Part shown: piece by piece, positions 46,395 to 57,433 of the stretch
How positions within the stretch are numbered: position 1 is the first letter of the stretch
Layout: each line of letters starts with the position of its first letter
NCBI GenBank assembly: GCA_035235625.1
Contig: CP141140.1
Span: forward strand, 24,448,685-24,512,684
DNA length: 64,000 nt
Reading direction: 5' to 3'
From: Saururus chinensis
Lineage: Eukaryota > Streptophyta > Magnoliopsida > Piperales > Saururaceae
Program-made: the position numbers and the translations under genes
The notes under the pieces: model-generated
What the model saw: only the letters and a program-made list of their open reading frames with translations
Told to the model about the DNA's origin: nothing
Database searches by the model: none

Positions 46395-48140
46395 ATGAGT
46401 TTGGTTTGGAATCAAATGAAGGGGAGAGGGATATATATAAGATAGCTAAGTTAAGAGAGAAAAGAAGTAGGGACTTAGATCAAGTTAGATTTATTAAGAG
46501 TTACAATCAAATGGTTTTAGTAAAGGATAAGAAATTAAGGAGAGATGGAGAGGGTATTTCTAACATATATTGAATGAAGATCATGGTGGTGGTCTTGATA
46601 TTGAGTCTAGTCATATTAAAGATATACTTTATTTTAAGAGATTTATAATAGAGGAAGTAGGAGTTGCCTTAAATAAGATAAAGGTAAAACATTAGGACAT
46701 CATGAAATTCCTATTAAAGTGTGAAAGTGCTATGGGGGTGTTGACTTAACTTGGTTGACTAAGTTCTTTAACAATATTTGGAAGCCAAAGAGGATGCTAG
46801 AGGAGTAGAAGAGAAACACTCTTGCACCTCTATATAAAAATAAAGGGACATCTAAAATTGTATAAATTATAGGGGTATAAAACTTATGAGTCATACTATA
46901 AAGTTATGGGAGATAGTGGTTGAAAAATACTTGCAGAAAGTAACTAAAGTAACTGATAACTAGTTTGGTTTTATGCCAAGGAGATCAACAATAGATACTA
47001 TTTTCTTGTTACAATATTTACTTGAGAAATATAAGGATAAGATACAAAACCTGTATGACCTTTATTAATTTTGAATAACTTATGATAGAGTGTCTCGAGA
47101 GCTAATTTAGTGTCTCGAAGAAGAAAAGAGTTATAAGAGGTTACATCGATATTATTAATTATATATAATACGGGTAGTGACTAGTGTATAAATAATTAGG
47201 GGAGAAACAATGGAGTTTATAGTTACAGTAGGTCTACATTAAGGGTCAGCTTTAAGCCCTTAATTTTTTGTTCTAGTAATGGATAGACTAACTGCACATA
47301 TACAAGATAAGATACCTTTGTATATACTTTTTGCGAATGATGAAATTTTAGTTGACAAGACTATAGTTGGTTAAATGTCAAATTAGAACAGTGGAGGGAA
47401 GCTCTAGAATCAAAAGGCTTTAAAATAAGTATGATGAAAACAGAGTATATAGAATTTAACTTTAAGGATATTAGAACTATCGATAAAACTTTATTCGAAA
47501 TAGATCGGCAAGAAGTGACAAGATGTAAGCAATTACAATATTTGAGTTCCATTATCTATAAAGAAAAAGATATCACTAGTGTTACAATACATAGGATTAA
47601 TGTAAGGTGGATAAAATAAAGGGCAACATTAGGTATTTTGTGTGATATGTGAGTCTTAAATAAACTTAAAGGTAAGTTCTATAAAATAGCTATTAGATTC
47701 TCAATAGTACTCTATTGAGTAGAATATTAGGCATTAAAGAAAATTTGTATAAATAAACTAAATGTATTTAAAATAAGGAAGTTAAGGTAGACATATGAAA
47801 TAACCAAGAGAGATAGGATTAGAAATAAGTTTATACATGAGAACTTAGGGGTAACAAATTTAGTTGAGAAAGTCATAGAGCATAAGTTGTGTTAATATTG
47901 GGCAAGTACAAAGAAGACAAATGAATACCCCAGTAAGAAAGTAGGAAATATTTTATACAAATAATGTCAAAATATGGACAAATAAACATATAAGAGAACT
48001 TGGATGAAACTAATATGGAAAGATATGAGTATGTTATCTTTTACAAAAGAGTTGGTATAAAATATGCTAAAATAAAGATGTACGATCAATGTCACCGACC
48101 CTAAACTATTTAGAAATAAGCTATATAATTATGATTATGA
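46395..48140 (+). pseudogene. Decayed LINE reverse transcriptase
   Basis: The plus strand reads, in broken frames, the common plant LINE-type RT. It starts with IYKIAKLREKRSRDLDQVRF (46430-46490), then NYRGIKLMSHTIKLWEIVVE, FGFMPRRSTIDTIFLLQYL and a TYDRVSREL segment (46865-47105). Next come QGSALSP-like and FADD-region remnants (about 47250-47340; the DD pair reads NDE). It ends with MKTEYIEFNF and LQYLSSIIYKEKDI (47430-47570), then KRDRIRNKFI and a final VTDPKLFRNKLYNYDYD (48090-48140). The endonuclease half is missing, as in 5'-truncated copies. It joins F1 copy 4 at about 46415. Confidence 0.88.
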
Positions 48141-48144
48141 TATT

Positions 48145-48645
48145 TATGTTGAGGTTAAGATTTTATGTCATTCACTTATATTTTTAATTATTATTTAATA
48201 AATAAATAGGGGTTTGCCTAACGCTCCAATTCCTATTAGTATTTTTTAAAAAACAAATTAGTGGAGAGAGAAAATGTTGGATAATGTATTTCATGCACAA
48301 TTGTCTATATGGCAGTCGATTAAGGGTTAGAGAAGTGTTAAAGACAATTAATGCCATTTTAATGGCTATATATTAAGTTAAATATATTTATATACACCCC
48401 AATGATCCTTTTAATACTTTATTTTAATAAATTATTTAATACATTGTAATTAGCCTTTTAAACCCCAAAAACCCCACTGTTTCTCTCATTGAAATTACCC
48501 CAACATCTTCTTCTCCCTTCAATCAAGACGGAGGTATGGACCCACAACAGCGGGGTTAAATTTCATTGCACATGAACAAACAAACAAACAACATAAGGAA
48601 ATAGCTTTAACGGAATTGAAGAAGACAAAGCCACAGAGCATCTCC
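48145..48645. other. AT-rich spacer, no gene seen
   Basis: No recognisable coding or element end. A small run of ACAAACAAAC lies near 48575. Confidence 0.4.
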
Positions 48646-48649
48646 ACGA

Positions 48650-48877
48650 TTAACGGTACACAGAACAGAAGCCAGCGCTGTAGTAATCGGCCGCCGACAG
48701 CTCCTTGAGGGTGTGTCTAATGAAGAACACCTCGTAGAGTAGATTGGCAATCCCACCACCGATGATCAAGCCAGCCTAGTAGACCCAGTGGTTGGTCCAG
48801 TCCAAGCTCGAGCGCCAGCGCTGAGCCGAACGACACGACCGGATTCATGGAGGCACCGTCGAAGGCCCCACAAGCCC
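48650..48877 (-). pseudogene. TIP1: TIP1 aquaporin C-terminal fragment
   Basis: On the minus strand LVGAFDGASMNPVVSFGSAL is followed, after a frameshift, by WTNHWVY-stop-AGLIIGGGIANLLYEVFFI and ..LSAADY, ending at a TAA at 48650-48652. This is the last third of a tonoplast intrinsic protein, a vacuolar water channel of about 250 residues. The second NPA pore motif reads NPV, one Trp codon is now TAG, and the frame is shifted, so it is dead. It is GC-rich and is followed by a CCCGGCCCGGCCCGG run at 48875-48900. It sits about 340 bp upstream of the DUF247 start codon on the opposite strand. Confidence 0.9.
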
Positions 48878-49219
48878 GGCCCGGCCCGGCCCCGCCCCGC
48901 CAGCGTTTACCTCAAGGATGCTTAGTCCACAAATCAAACTCCCACTCACAAGTACGGCCTAGCCGCGGAGCTCAGTCAGGTTCTGGCACGCCTCAATAAA
49001 TGTCAATAATGGAGGAGACCATGGGGTGGACGAAATGGAGGAGACCTTGGGGTGAGTCGTTCAACTGCCGACCTCAGCTTCACACAGCAAATAAAGTTGC
49101 CCGACCTGGTGTAAATCAACTCGAGCCTGCATCTTTTCTGCGGAAGCTTTTTCTCAGCTGCAAGAAAACTCCTCTTTTAATTAGCGTCCCGTCAGCCTTT
49201 ATTGATAGACCCAGAGCAA
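48878..49219 (+). promoter_or_regulatory. 5' flank and leader of the DUF247 gene
   Basis: About 340 bp between the TIP1 fragment and the DUF247 start. An upstream ATG at 49000 opens an 80-codon frame that ends at 49242, in a different frame and past the main start. If transcription begins before 49000, this would be an overlapping upstream ORF. I see no strong TATA box. Confidence 0.45.
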
Positions 49220-50614
49220 ATGGACAGAAATTCCAGTCGTAACGAATGGAGAGAAGATGGGAATGATCTCGCCGAGGTGACTATTAACATCCCGATGATT
49301 GATGGCGTCGATATATCGGAGATGAGGAAGACGAAGCCCAGAGCACTTCGGGAGTCTGCCGGCGGGATTTCCTATTGCATCTCCAGAGCCCCCCGCAGCC
49401 TGGTTGAGGTAAACGCCGAGGCTTATAAGCCTCGAATTCTCTCCATCGGCCCCTATCACCGCGGCCTCAAGGAAACTAAGATGATTGAGGAACACAAATG
49501 GCGCTATCTGGATTCCTTACTTAGCCGTTTGGAGACAGGACCCTGGCGCATAAGCTTCAGCTATTTGTTTCAGCAGATGGCCCAAATACAAGAAGATGCC
49601 AGAAAGTGCTACTCTGAGGAGACTGGCTTGAGGAGCGACGAGTTTGTCATGATGATGTTGCTGGACGGTTGCTTCATTGTTGAGCTACTTTGCAGGTATA
49701 ACGATGTCGTCAACGTCGTCATGTTACATGATGATGATCCCATCTTTAGCTGTCGGTGGATACGCCCTTTAATCTTGAGAGACCTCATTAAGCTCGAGAA
49801 CCAGCTTCCCTTCTTCGTTCTGCAGCTGATTTTTGACCTCTCTAATTTACGCTCCTACGTTGGTAGTTCGCTCAGTGCCCTCGCCCTTAAATTCTTCAGC
49901 TCTGCAATATACAGGCCATCTCAAGTAATTAAAAGGTACGAGCCTTCGGAGATTCTCGGTGAAAGTTACGAGGAAGATGAATGCTTGCATCTTCTAGATT
50001 TGCTCCGAGATAGTTTCATTCCCCTGCAGGCGGATAGACCCAGAGAAGAAAACTCATCTGCAGATGTGATTCACTGCGCCACCAAGCTCGTAAAGGTGGG
50101 GATCAAGTTCAAGCCGGCGGAGAAGGCTGAGAGCCTCTTGGAAATAAGTTTCAAGAATGGGGTGTTGGAAATCCCAAGAGTTACCATCGACGATTTCCAT
50201 GCATCCTTTCTCAAGAACTGTGTGGCTTTTGAGCAAACCTACAAATACGTTCCCTTGTACTTCACGGCTTATGCCACCTTCCTGGACCGTCTTATAGACA
50301 CAGAAAGAGACGTTGGGCTTCTAATCGATAAGAATATCATCTCTAACTTCTTGGGTTCTGAAAAGGAAGTTGCCAAGTTTTACAATGACACTGGACGAGA
50401 TGTGATCATCGACTTAAAGCGCTGTTATCTGTCTAAGCAGTTTGAGGAGGTGCGCAAATACAATGCGGGGGCTAAGCACTATTTGTATGAGGAGTTTGTG
50501 AGCAGATATTTCAGCTCGACATGGTCAGCCATATCCGCCATTGCCGCTGCGGTTCTCCTGCTCCTGACGGTGGCACAAACAGTTTTTGCAGCTCTAGGTC
50601 TTCGAAGCCTTTGA
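49220..50614 (+). CDS. DUF247 protein, 464 aa
   Basis: Intronless and intact. The start is the ATG at 49220 (MDRNSSRNEW); there is no earlier in-frame ATG. Family hallmarks in order: ISRAPRSL..NAEAYKPRIL (54-74), SIGPYHRG (75-82), EEHKWRYLDSLL (90-101), MLLDGCFIVELL (146-157), RDLIKLENQLPFFVLQLIF (187-205) and a C-terminal membrane segment at about 437-459 (AIAAAVLLLLTVAQTVFAAL). DUF247 proteins (PF03140) are plant-specific, usually 430-500 residues with one C-terminal membrane anchor, and their biochemical role is largely unknown; two members sit at the grass S and Z self-incompatibility loci. Nothing here ties this one to incompatibility. It is the only intact host gene in the window and is hemmed in by a TIP1 fragment and LINE upstream and a Copia element 1.3 kb downstream. 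Confidence 0.95.
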   Translation: MDRNSSRNEWREDGNDLAEVTINIPMIDGVDISEMRKTKPRALRESAGGISYCISRAPRSLVEVNAEAYKPRILSIGPYHRGLKETKMIEEHKWRYLDSLLSRLETGPWRISFSYLFQQMAQIQEDARKCYSEETGLRSDEFVMMMLLDGCFIVELLCRYNDVVNVVMLHDDDPIFSCRWIRPLILRDLIKLENQLPFFVLQLIFDLSNLRSYVGSSLSALALKFFSSAIYRPSQVIKRYEPSEILGESYEEDECLHLLDLLRDSFIPLQADRPREENSSADVIHCATKLVKVGIKFKPAEKAESLLEISFKNGVLEIPRVTIDDFHASFLKNCVAFEQTYKYVPLYFTAYATFLDRLIDTERDVGLLIDKNIISNFLGSEKEVAKFYNDTGRDVIIDLKRCYLSKQFEEVRKYNAGAKHYLYEEFVSRYFSSTWSAISAIAAAVLLLLTVAQTVFAALGLRSL

Positions 50615-51952
50615 GGGCTATTGCAATAAAGTTATTGTCCTAGTTTTATGGAACCATCAATTACTACAACTTAAAGACCTCTGTGATGAAATCGTACCAT
50701 AAAAAGGACAACTGCAATAAAGTGCACATTACGCTCATGTACAACATTTAACGTGATTATCTGTACCCGGTCCATTAATCCCACGAATATGTTTCGTGGG
50801 AAACGTTTTAGCGAGGAGGGGACACTGGCGAGAAGACGTAGCCTTATTAATTTGGTTTGGCTGTTTCTTATTTTAATTTAAAATTATTTTTTATTGTAGT
50901 GCTCTACAAATTAACTTCGATGGATTATTTTCTCATGAAAAATTATAATTTTTGTTGGTTGTACTTGTTCAATTCCAGACTATAAGTGATTGTACTGTTT
51001 ATTCTTCTGCTTAATTTTTTTTTAATTATTTTAGTTTATAATTTTATTTTTCATAATTCTGGTCCTGTAGATCTGTCGGCAAATAGCTTTTATCGGTGAT
51101 TTTTATTTTTTGCTTTTATCCCTTCAGACGTTAAGGTAAAAGCAGTGAATGTTGGCATTTTGAGTGGTTACTTTTCACAAACTTTGTGGCGGCGAACGTA
51201 CTCAGTTTTTTTTATTTTCTTTCCTCGCTATTCAATCTTTTGATTGTTGACTGTGTCACTGATATGATTTGTATCTCCTACCTTTTTTACGTAAAATTTA
51301 TAAGAAAATTATTTTTACTTCTCTTGTCCTTTTTCAGTTTTTAATTTATTATCTGACTTTGTTTATTCTTTTCAATTTCACATATCTGATTTTCGGTTCC
51401 TTTTGCCCATCATTTGAATTTTTGCCCCCTTCCAGTCAAATTCGTCTTTTTGCAGGTAGGGCATGTTTTTTTTTGTTTTAAAACTTCAATTTTAAAGTTT
51501 CACGGGTTTCCACAACTGTAGCTTCTAAACCTTTTGAACTTTTCTTCCACGCTTTCGCATATCTTGTATGATGTGTAACTTTACATCTTTATACCTTAAA
51601 TTTTAGTTCCTCAAATTTTCTCATAATATTTTTTTTATAATTCTGTCAATTCTCACATTATTTATATTTTTTGAGTTAAGTTAATCAAGGGCACTATTTG
51701 TCTCGCTGTTTTGTTAATTTGACGGTCCATTTTTTCAAGTGCACCATTTCTAATTTCAGGAGCTATGGTATCATACTTCCTCTCTACTCTTTTGTATCAT
51801 TTCTTGCTTGAAACTTATGCATTCATTTTTTATTTTTCCCGTCAAGTTGTTGATTTTGTGGTAGCTATTTTAGAAGATGAGGGGGTAGGACTGTAACCAA
51901 GACGAGGATGTCGTTGGTGTATAAATTGAAATCAGCCCAGTCTTCCTCACTA
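50615..51952. other. 3' flank of DUF247, no further gene
   Basis: T-rich DNA that should include the DUF247 3' UTR. A 70-residue frame at 51269-51481 is hydrophobic by composition only. No transposon ends until the Copia target duplication at 51953. Confidence 0.45.
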
Positions 51953-51957
51953 AAAAT

Positions 51958-52672
51958 TGTTGGGATGTTTTATAGAAAATCTTTAATGTCCAACTTATAT
52001 TTCAACAAAATAAATACAACAAATATATCACCAAACAACCAAGCAGAATAAACAAAGAGACACATAATTTTAACGTGAAAAAACCTCTCAAATCAAGGAT
52101 AAAAAATTACGGGGCAAATCAACCCAATCAAGCAATCCACTATAATAATGTTTGTTACAACCACAATTAAACCTTCAAAGAGGTTTAATTTTTCTTCTTA
52201 CAGATCAATTATTTATCATAAAGATAAATAAAAAACACAGAGTATAGAAAACCTGAGAAGTTGCTTAGTCTTCCCTTTTTCTCCCCTTGCACAAAAATGC
52301 ACCCTTAAACTCTGAAAAATAGATCTAAATAACTAGGATGAAGATGATGAGAATCTCCCGATCCGGTGTCACCCATAGGCACAAATTCTCTCTCTCCGTC
52401 GCCCTTCTCTTTCTTTGTTCACGCACAGAAAAGAAAAGAAAACCTCCGGCTCGGCTTCGTTTTGTGCATACTAGAAATAAATTTTGTTTCATGCGTCAAA
52501 GACTCGCCTCGGCCCCGTTGTTTATATAGTCACCCACTTTTTCTTTTAGAAAACGTCTTGGCCTTGATTTCATTTTGATTTTTCTACAATGTCACTCATC
52601 AACACTGCACTGAAGTTTCATCTTCACACATTCCGGAATTCATCATGCATGGCTGGACCGCAAACCATAACA
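51958..52672 (-). repeat. 3' LTR of the Copia element
   Basis: TGTTGGGATG ... CATAACA; the plus-strand left end is the end of the element. It includes TTTATATA at 52521-52528, the minus-strand TATA box counterpart. Confidence 0.96.
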
Positions 52673-52685
52673 ATCTCCCCCCTCT
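52673..52685 (-). other. Polypurine tract of the Copia element
   Basis: ATCTCCCCCCTCT on the plus strand, AGAGGGGGGAGAT on the coding strand, directly next to the 3' LTR, where second-strand priming occurs. Confidence 0.92.
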
Positions 52686-52699
52686 AGCCCATGAGGGAG

Positions 52700-55600
52700 A
52701 CTCACCCTGACACGGAGACTCAGTGTGAGTCCATGTCAGCCATCTCAATGCAAAGATCATGCTTATCTCTTAAAACTATCTTCGTCATCATGTCTGACGA
52801 ATTCCTGTATATGTGAACTTTTTCAAGAGACATATCACCATTCTCCAACACATCTCTGATCCAATGATATTTTAGATCAATGTGTTTTGTTCTATTGTGG
52901 TAAGTGACATTCTTGCTTAGGTCAAGTGCACTCTCATTATCACATAAAAGCACATACTTCTTTTGAGTTAACCCCAACTCACTTAGGAACCTCTTCAACC
53001 ACAACAGCTCCTTACTAGCCTCTGTTGTAGATAGAGCAACACACTTTTACAGTCTTGATTGCCAAGAGATAGCTCTCCCTGCAAAAGTAAATAGGTAGCC
53101 TGAAGTAGACTTCCTTCTATCAAGTTCTCCTGTCCAATCTGCATCTGTAAAGCCTTCCAATATTAGTTTAGAACTACCAAAACATAAATATAACTTAGTA
53201 GATCCTCTCAAGTACCTCAGAATCCACTTCACTGCTGCCCAATGTTCTTTACCTGGATTGACAAGAAACCTGCTTACAACACCAACTACATAAGCAATAT
53301 CTGGCCTAGTACACACCATAGCATACATAAGACTACCCACTACAGATGCATAAGGAACCTTTTTCATTTCCTCAATCTTCATTCCACTTAAGTCACTCTT
53401 CTTCAATTTGAATTGACTCCCAAGTGGAACACTAACTGGCTTAGCATCCTTCATGTTGAACTTTGCAAGTACCTTCTCAATATATTTTTCCTATGACACC
53501 CATAGCTTCCTAGCTTTCCTGTCACGTTGAATAGATATACCCAAGATTTGTTTTGCTGGACCCAAAATCCTTCATAGCAAAAGATTTTGTCAAACTCTTC
53601 TTTAGATTTGCAATCTTTGCACTGTCCTTCCCTACAATTAACATATTATCAACATAAAGTAATAAAATTATGAAATCATTCTCACCAAACTATTTGATGA
53701 TGACACAATGATCAGAAATAGATTTCTTGTAGTCAATCCTTCCATGAAAGACTCAAATTTCTTGTATCCTTGCCTAGGAGCTTGTTTAAGGTCATACAAG
53801 CTCTTCTTCAATTTGCACACCATCTGTTTCTTTCCCTTTACTACAAACCCTTTAGGCTGCTCCATGTAGATTGTTTCATCCAAATCACCATGAAGAAATG
53901 TAGTCTTCACATCTAATTGTTCAACTTCCAAGTCCATACTTACAGCTAATGCCAAAACAACTCTAATTGAAGACATTTTCACTACTGGAATAAAGATTTC
54001 ATCAAAATTAATGTCTTTCTTTTGGCCAAAGCCCTTCACTACCAATCTTGCCTTATACCTTGGTTGTGAATTATTCTCATCATGCTTAATCTAGTAGACC
54101 CACTTATTCTTCAATGTTCTCCTCCCCTTGAGAAGATCAACCAACTCATAGGTATGGTTGTCATGCAGAGACTTCATCTCATCTTCCATGGTTTTCATCC
54201 ACTTCTCTTTGTCACTATGAGCCTTTGCTTCATTGAAATTTTTTGGTTCTCCACTTTCAGTGATTGTCACATATTCTGATGATAGGTATTTGGTGGAGGG
54301 AAAAGGTTCTCAAGTGGACCTTCTCACATTTGTTGGTTCTCCCTACTCAGAAGCCTCCTGTTCCTGCTCAACACTATCATCATTAGTCTCATGAATGATC
54401 TCATCCTCACCTTCATTGTCACTAGGCAAAGATGTTAGTTCTCCAATCTCTGACTCTTCATCATGAATCACCTCATTTCCCTAAACTGAGGTTGATGGTT
54501 CATTTACTCTTGCAAAACCTTGCTGAGTTTTCTTTTAAATGACTTCATCTTTTCCAAGATCTCCAACTGTTCGATCCTCTTTGAAAACATCTCTGCTGCG
54601 AATCACTTTCCTGTTCTTTTGATCCCACAGTTTGTATCCAAACTTGTCAATTTCATATCCCAAAAATATACACTCTATAGATTTCTAATCTAACTTAGCC
54701 CTCTGTTCTTTAGGCACATGTGCAAATGCCTTACAACCAAATACTCTCAAATAAGAGTAGTTCATTTCTTTTCCACTCTAAACTCTTTCTGGTATGTCAT
54801 TGTTCAAGGCATATGTGGGAGACCTGTTAATCAAGTAGCAAGTTGTGTCTATTGTCTCACCCCAGAAGCTCTTAGGCAACTTTCCTGAAGATAATATACT
54901 TCTGATTCTCTCTGAGATTATTTTGTTCATCCTCTCAGCCACTCCATTATGTTAAGGAGTATAAGGAACTGTCTTCTCATGCCTAATCCTATGCTTACTA
55001 CAATATTCATCAAATTCTGTAGAACAGTATTCACCACCATTGTCACTTCTAAGGCACTTCAGTTGCTTACTAATTTCTCTCTCAACCATGACATGAAAGT
55101 TCTTGAAGATATCAAACACCTCACTCTTATTCTTCATGTCATAAGCCCATACCCTTTCTAGAAGCATCATCAATGAAAGTAACATAATAACTAGAACCAC
55201 CAAGAGATTTTACCTTCATAGGACCACACACATCTGAATGCACCAACTCAAGAACTTCAGATTTTCTTGTACTTGTGCTAGCAAAAGATGTCCTATGTTG
55301 CTTGCCCATCAAACAATGATCACAAGGGCTAATTGAAGTACCCTTGACCTTTGAAAGCAGATTTTACTTCTTCAGAATCTCTAGTCCCTTCTCACTCATG
55401 TGACCCAATCGACGATGCCACAAGTCAATTATAAACTCATTTGAGGAGACATTAACCTTTTCTTAAACTAGACTAGTTTCAATCTTGTATAGGCTACAAC
55501 ACTTCTTTCCCTTAACAACAACTAGAGAACCTTTTACCAATTTACACACTCCTTGAGAGAAGTGTGACTCAAAGCCTTCATCATTAAGTACATCTTTAAA

Positions 55601-56677
55601 CAACAAATTCATTCTGAGATCTAGAATATGTCTAACATTTTTCAACCATAACTTGTTACCTGTGTTAGTCACAATATGCGCATCACCCTGATCAATGATC
55701 TTCAAGGTACCACTATTGCCCATCTTCACTGACCCCAAATCTGCTGATTGGTAGGTAAAAAAAAAATCTTTGTTAGGAGTAGCATGAAATAATGCACCTA
55801 AGTCAACTACCCAACTAGCATCACAACTGGTTGTTAAGCATTCCTTCTCACAATCAACCATAATTACTAAGTTATCCTGAATAACATTGGTATCGTGTCC
55901 ACCCTTTTCATTGTTGTCTTTCTTTTTCTGATCTTTCTTAAGTTTCCAACAGTCCTTCTTAATATGACCTGTCATGTCACAATAATATCACTTCAAGTTC
56001 TTCCTAAACTTAGATTTGCTTCTACTATTGTCCATTTTAAAACTGTCCTTGATTTTTGATCTGCCCTTATTTTCCTCTGACACTAAGGTTTCAGACCCAT
56101 AAGCTGGCTTCAAAGACTTTCTTCTCAATTTTTCATTCAACAGACTGCTTGTTACTATAGCTATTGTCAACTTCCCATCTAGAATTGAATTGTTTAAGGA
56201 AATAACCAGTGTCTCCCAACTGTCTAGCAAGGAACTAAGAAGTAGAATAGTTTGCCACTCATCATCTAGAGTCATCTTCATTCTAGCAAGTTGGCTAATT
56301 ATACTCTTTATTTTATTTAGGTGTTCCCCAATACTACCTCCATCCTTAAACTTCAAATTGACCAATTTTTTTATCAGAAAAATCTTGTTACCTACAGTTT
56401 TTCTTTCATACACTTCAACAAGTTTATCCCAAATTGCCTTTGCAGACAATTCATCAACTACATGGTGGTACACAACTTCATCCACCTACTGTCTCAAACA
56501 TGCCATAGCTTTTTGATTTAGTTTGGTCCAATCTTTCTTAGTTATCTCTGTAGGTTTTACACCTGTAATAAGGTTATAAAGATCCTTCGAATAAAGAAGA
56601 TCTATCATTTTTCCCTTCCAATAATTCCAATTATTTCGATCAAGAGAAACCATCTTTATATATTTATCTTCTGCCAT
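52700..56677 (-). pseudogene. Copia gag-pol polyprotein, multiply interrupted
   Basis: Starts MAEDKYIKMVSLDRNNWNYW (56677). Gag is cut by TAG at 56486-56488. The zinc knuckle reads stop-Y-Y-C-DMTGHIKKDC: the first Cys codon is TGA at 55988-55990. The protease shows WVVDLGALFHATP, with DSG changed to DLG. TAA at 55463-55465 precedes the GAG-preintegrase (LWHRRLGHMSEKGLEIL). Integrase CLRSDNGGEYCSTEF is followed by YTP-stop-HNGVAER (about 54952). Reverse transcriptase QLDVKTTFLHGDL is intact, then a frameshift near 53745, and the catalytic YVDD reads YVDN. RNase H has YASVVGSLMYAMVCTRPDI, DADWTGELDRRKSTSGY, a TAA at 53047-53049 and ends KHIDLKYHWIRD. Many lesions are C-to-T type changes (CAA to TAA, TCA to TTA), as expected of methylated DNA. 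Confidence 0.95.
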
Positions 56678-56699
56678 TATTGAAATACAAAAGAACCTT

Positions 56700-56711
56700 G
56701 CTCTGATACCA
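56700..56711 (-). other. Primer-binding site (initiator Met tRNA)
   Basis: GCTCTGATACCA on the plus strand is TGGTATCAGAGC on the coding strand, complementary to the 3' end of plant initiator-Met tRNA, and lies two bases from the 5' LTR. Confidence 0.95.
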
Positions 56712-56713
56712 CT

Positions 56714-57428
56714 TGTTGGGATGTTCTATAGAAAATCCCTAATGTCCAACTTGTATTTCAACAAAATAAACGCAGCAAATATATCACTAAACAACCAAGC
56801 AGAATAAATAAAGAGACACATAATTTTAACATGGAAAACCCCCTTAAATCAAGGGTAAAAAACTACGGGGCGAATCAGCCCAATCAAGCAATCCACTATA
56901 ATAAGGTTTGATACAACCACAATTAAACCTTCAAAGAGGTTTAATTTTCCCTCTTAAAGATCAATTCTTTATCATAAAGATAAATAAAAAGCACAGAGTA
57001 TGAAAAACCTGAGAAGTTGCTTAGTCTTCCTTTTTTCTCCCCTTACACAAAAATGCACACTTAAATTCTGAAAAACTGATCTAAATAACTGGGATGAAGA
57101 TGATGAGAATCTCCCGATCCGGTGTCACCCATAGGCACAAATTCTCTCTCTCCGTTGCCCTTCTCTTTCTCTGTTCAGGCATAGAAAAGAAAAGAAAACC
57201 TCCGGCTCGGCTTCATTTTGTGCATACCAGAAATAAATTTTGTTTCGTGCATCAAAGACTCGCCTCGGCCTCGTTGTTTATATAGTCACCCACTTTCTCT
57301 TTTAGAAAACGTCTCGGCCTCGGTTTCGTTTTGATTTTTCCACAGTGTCACTCATCAACACGGCACTAAAGTTTCGTCTTCACACGTTCCGAAATTCATC
57401 ATGCATGGCTAAACCGCAAACCACAACA
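56714..57428 (-). repeat. 5' LTR of the Copia element
   Basis: Same length as its partner (715 bp), with TGTTGGGATG at its 3' end and ..CACAACA on the outside. The coding strand carries TATATAAA at 57277-57284, about 145 bp from the outer LTR edge, a suitable U3 promoter position. Confidence 0.96.
57277..57284 (-). promoter_or_regulatory. Copia LTR TATA box
   Basis: TATATAAA on the minus strand, preserved in both LTRs. Confidence 0.7.
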
Positions 57429-57433
57429 AAAAT

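Larger units (their letters stand above)
41757..46415 (+). mobile_element. F1 copy 4: Gypsy 3' LTR, truncated, with nested F2b
   Basis: Opens with CTGTCCTTGATTTTATGTGA, the counterpart of the GGTCCCTGATTTTTTGTGA start of copy 1. It includes GTCGAATGTGGGGCTTAG (41870), ATCGGGCTCAAGCG after the F2b insertion, the core GATTACGAGGTAG (45965) and the GCAAGGATTGAAGTGGATGAG part at 46380. It then stops where LINE sequence starts, so the right part of the LTR is missing. Its position just after an integrase tail shows what the F1 family is. Confidence 0.8.
51958..57428 (-). mobile_element. Full-length Tork/Tnt1-like Copia retrotransposon (dead)
   Basis: All structural parts are present in minus orientation. 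Two 715-bp LTRs (51958-52672 and 56714-57428), a target duplication AAAAT on both sides (51953-51957, 57429-57433), an initiator-Met-tRNA primer site, a polypurine tract, and gag, protease, integrase, reverse transcriptase and RNase H in Copia order. By hand count the LTRs differ at about 60 of 715 positions (roughly 8 percent), so the insertion is several million years old at usual plant rates. The coding region has at least six stops or frameshifts plus altered active-site residues and cannot be active on its own. Confidence 0.97.

Noticed and set aside
52338..52529. Short frame MKMMRISRSGVTHRHKF.. with a second copy at 57094
   Set aside because: The two copies are the same position in the two Copia LTRs, on the antisense strand; not a gene.
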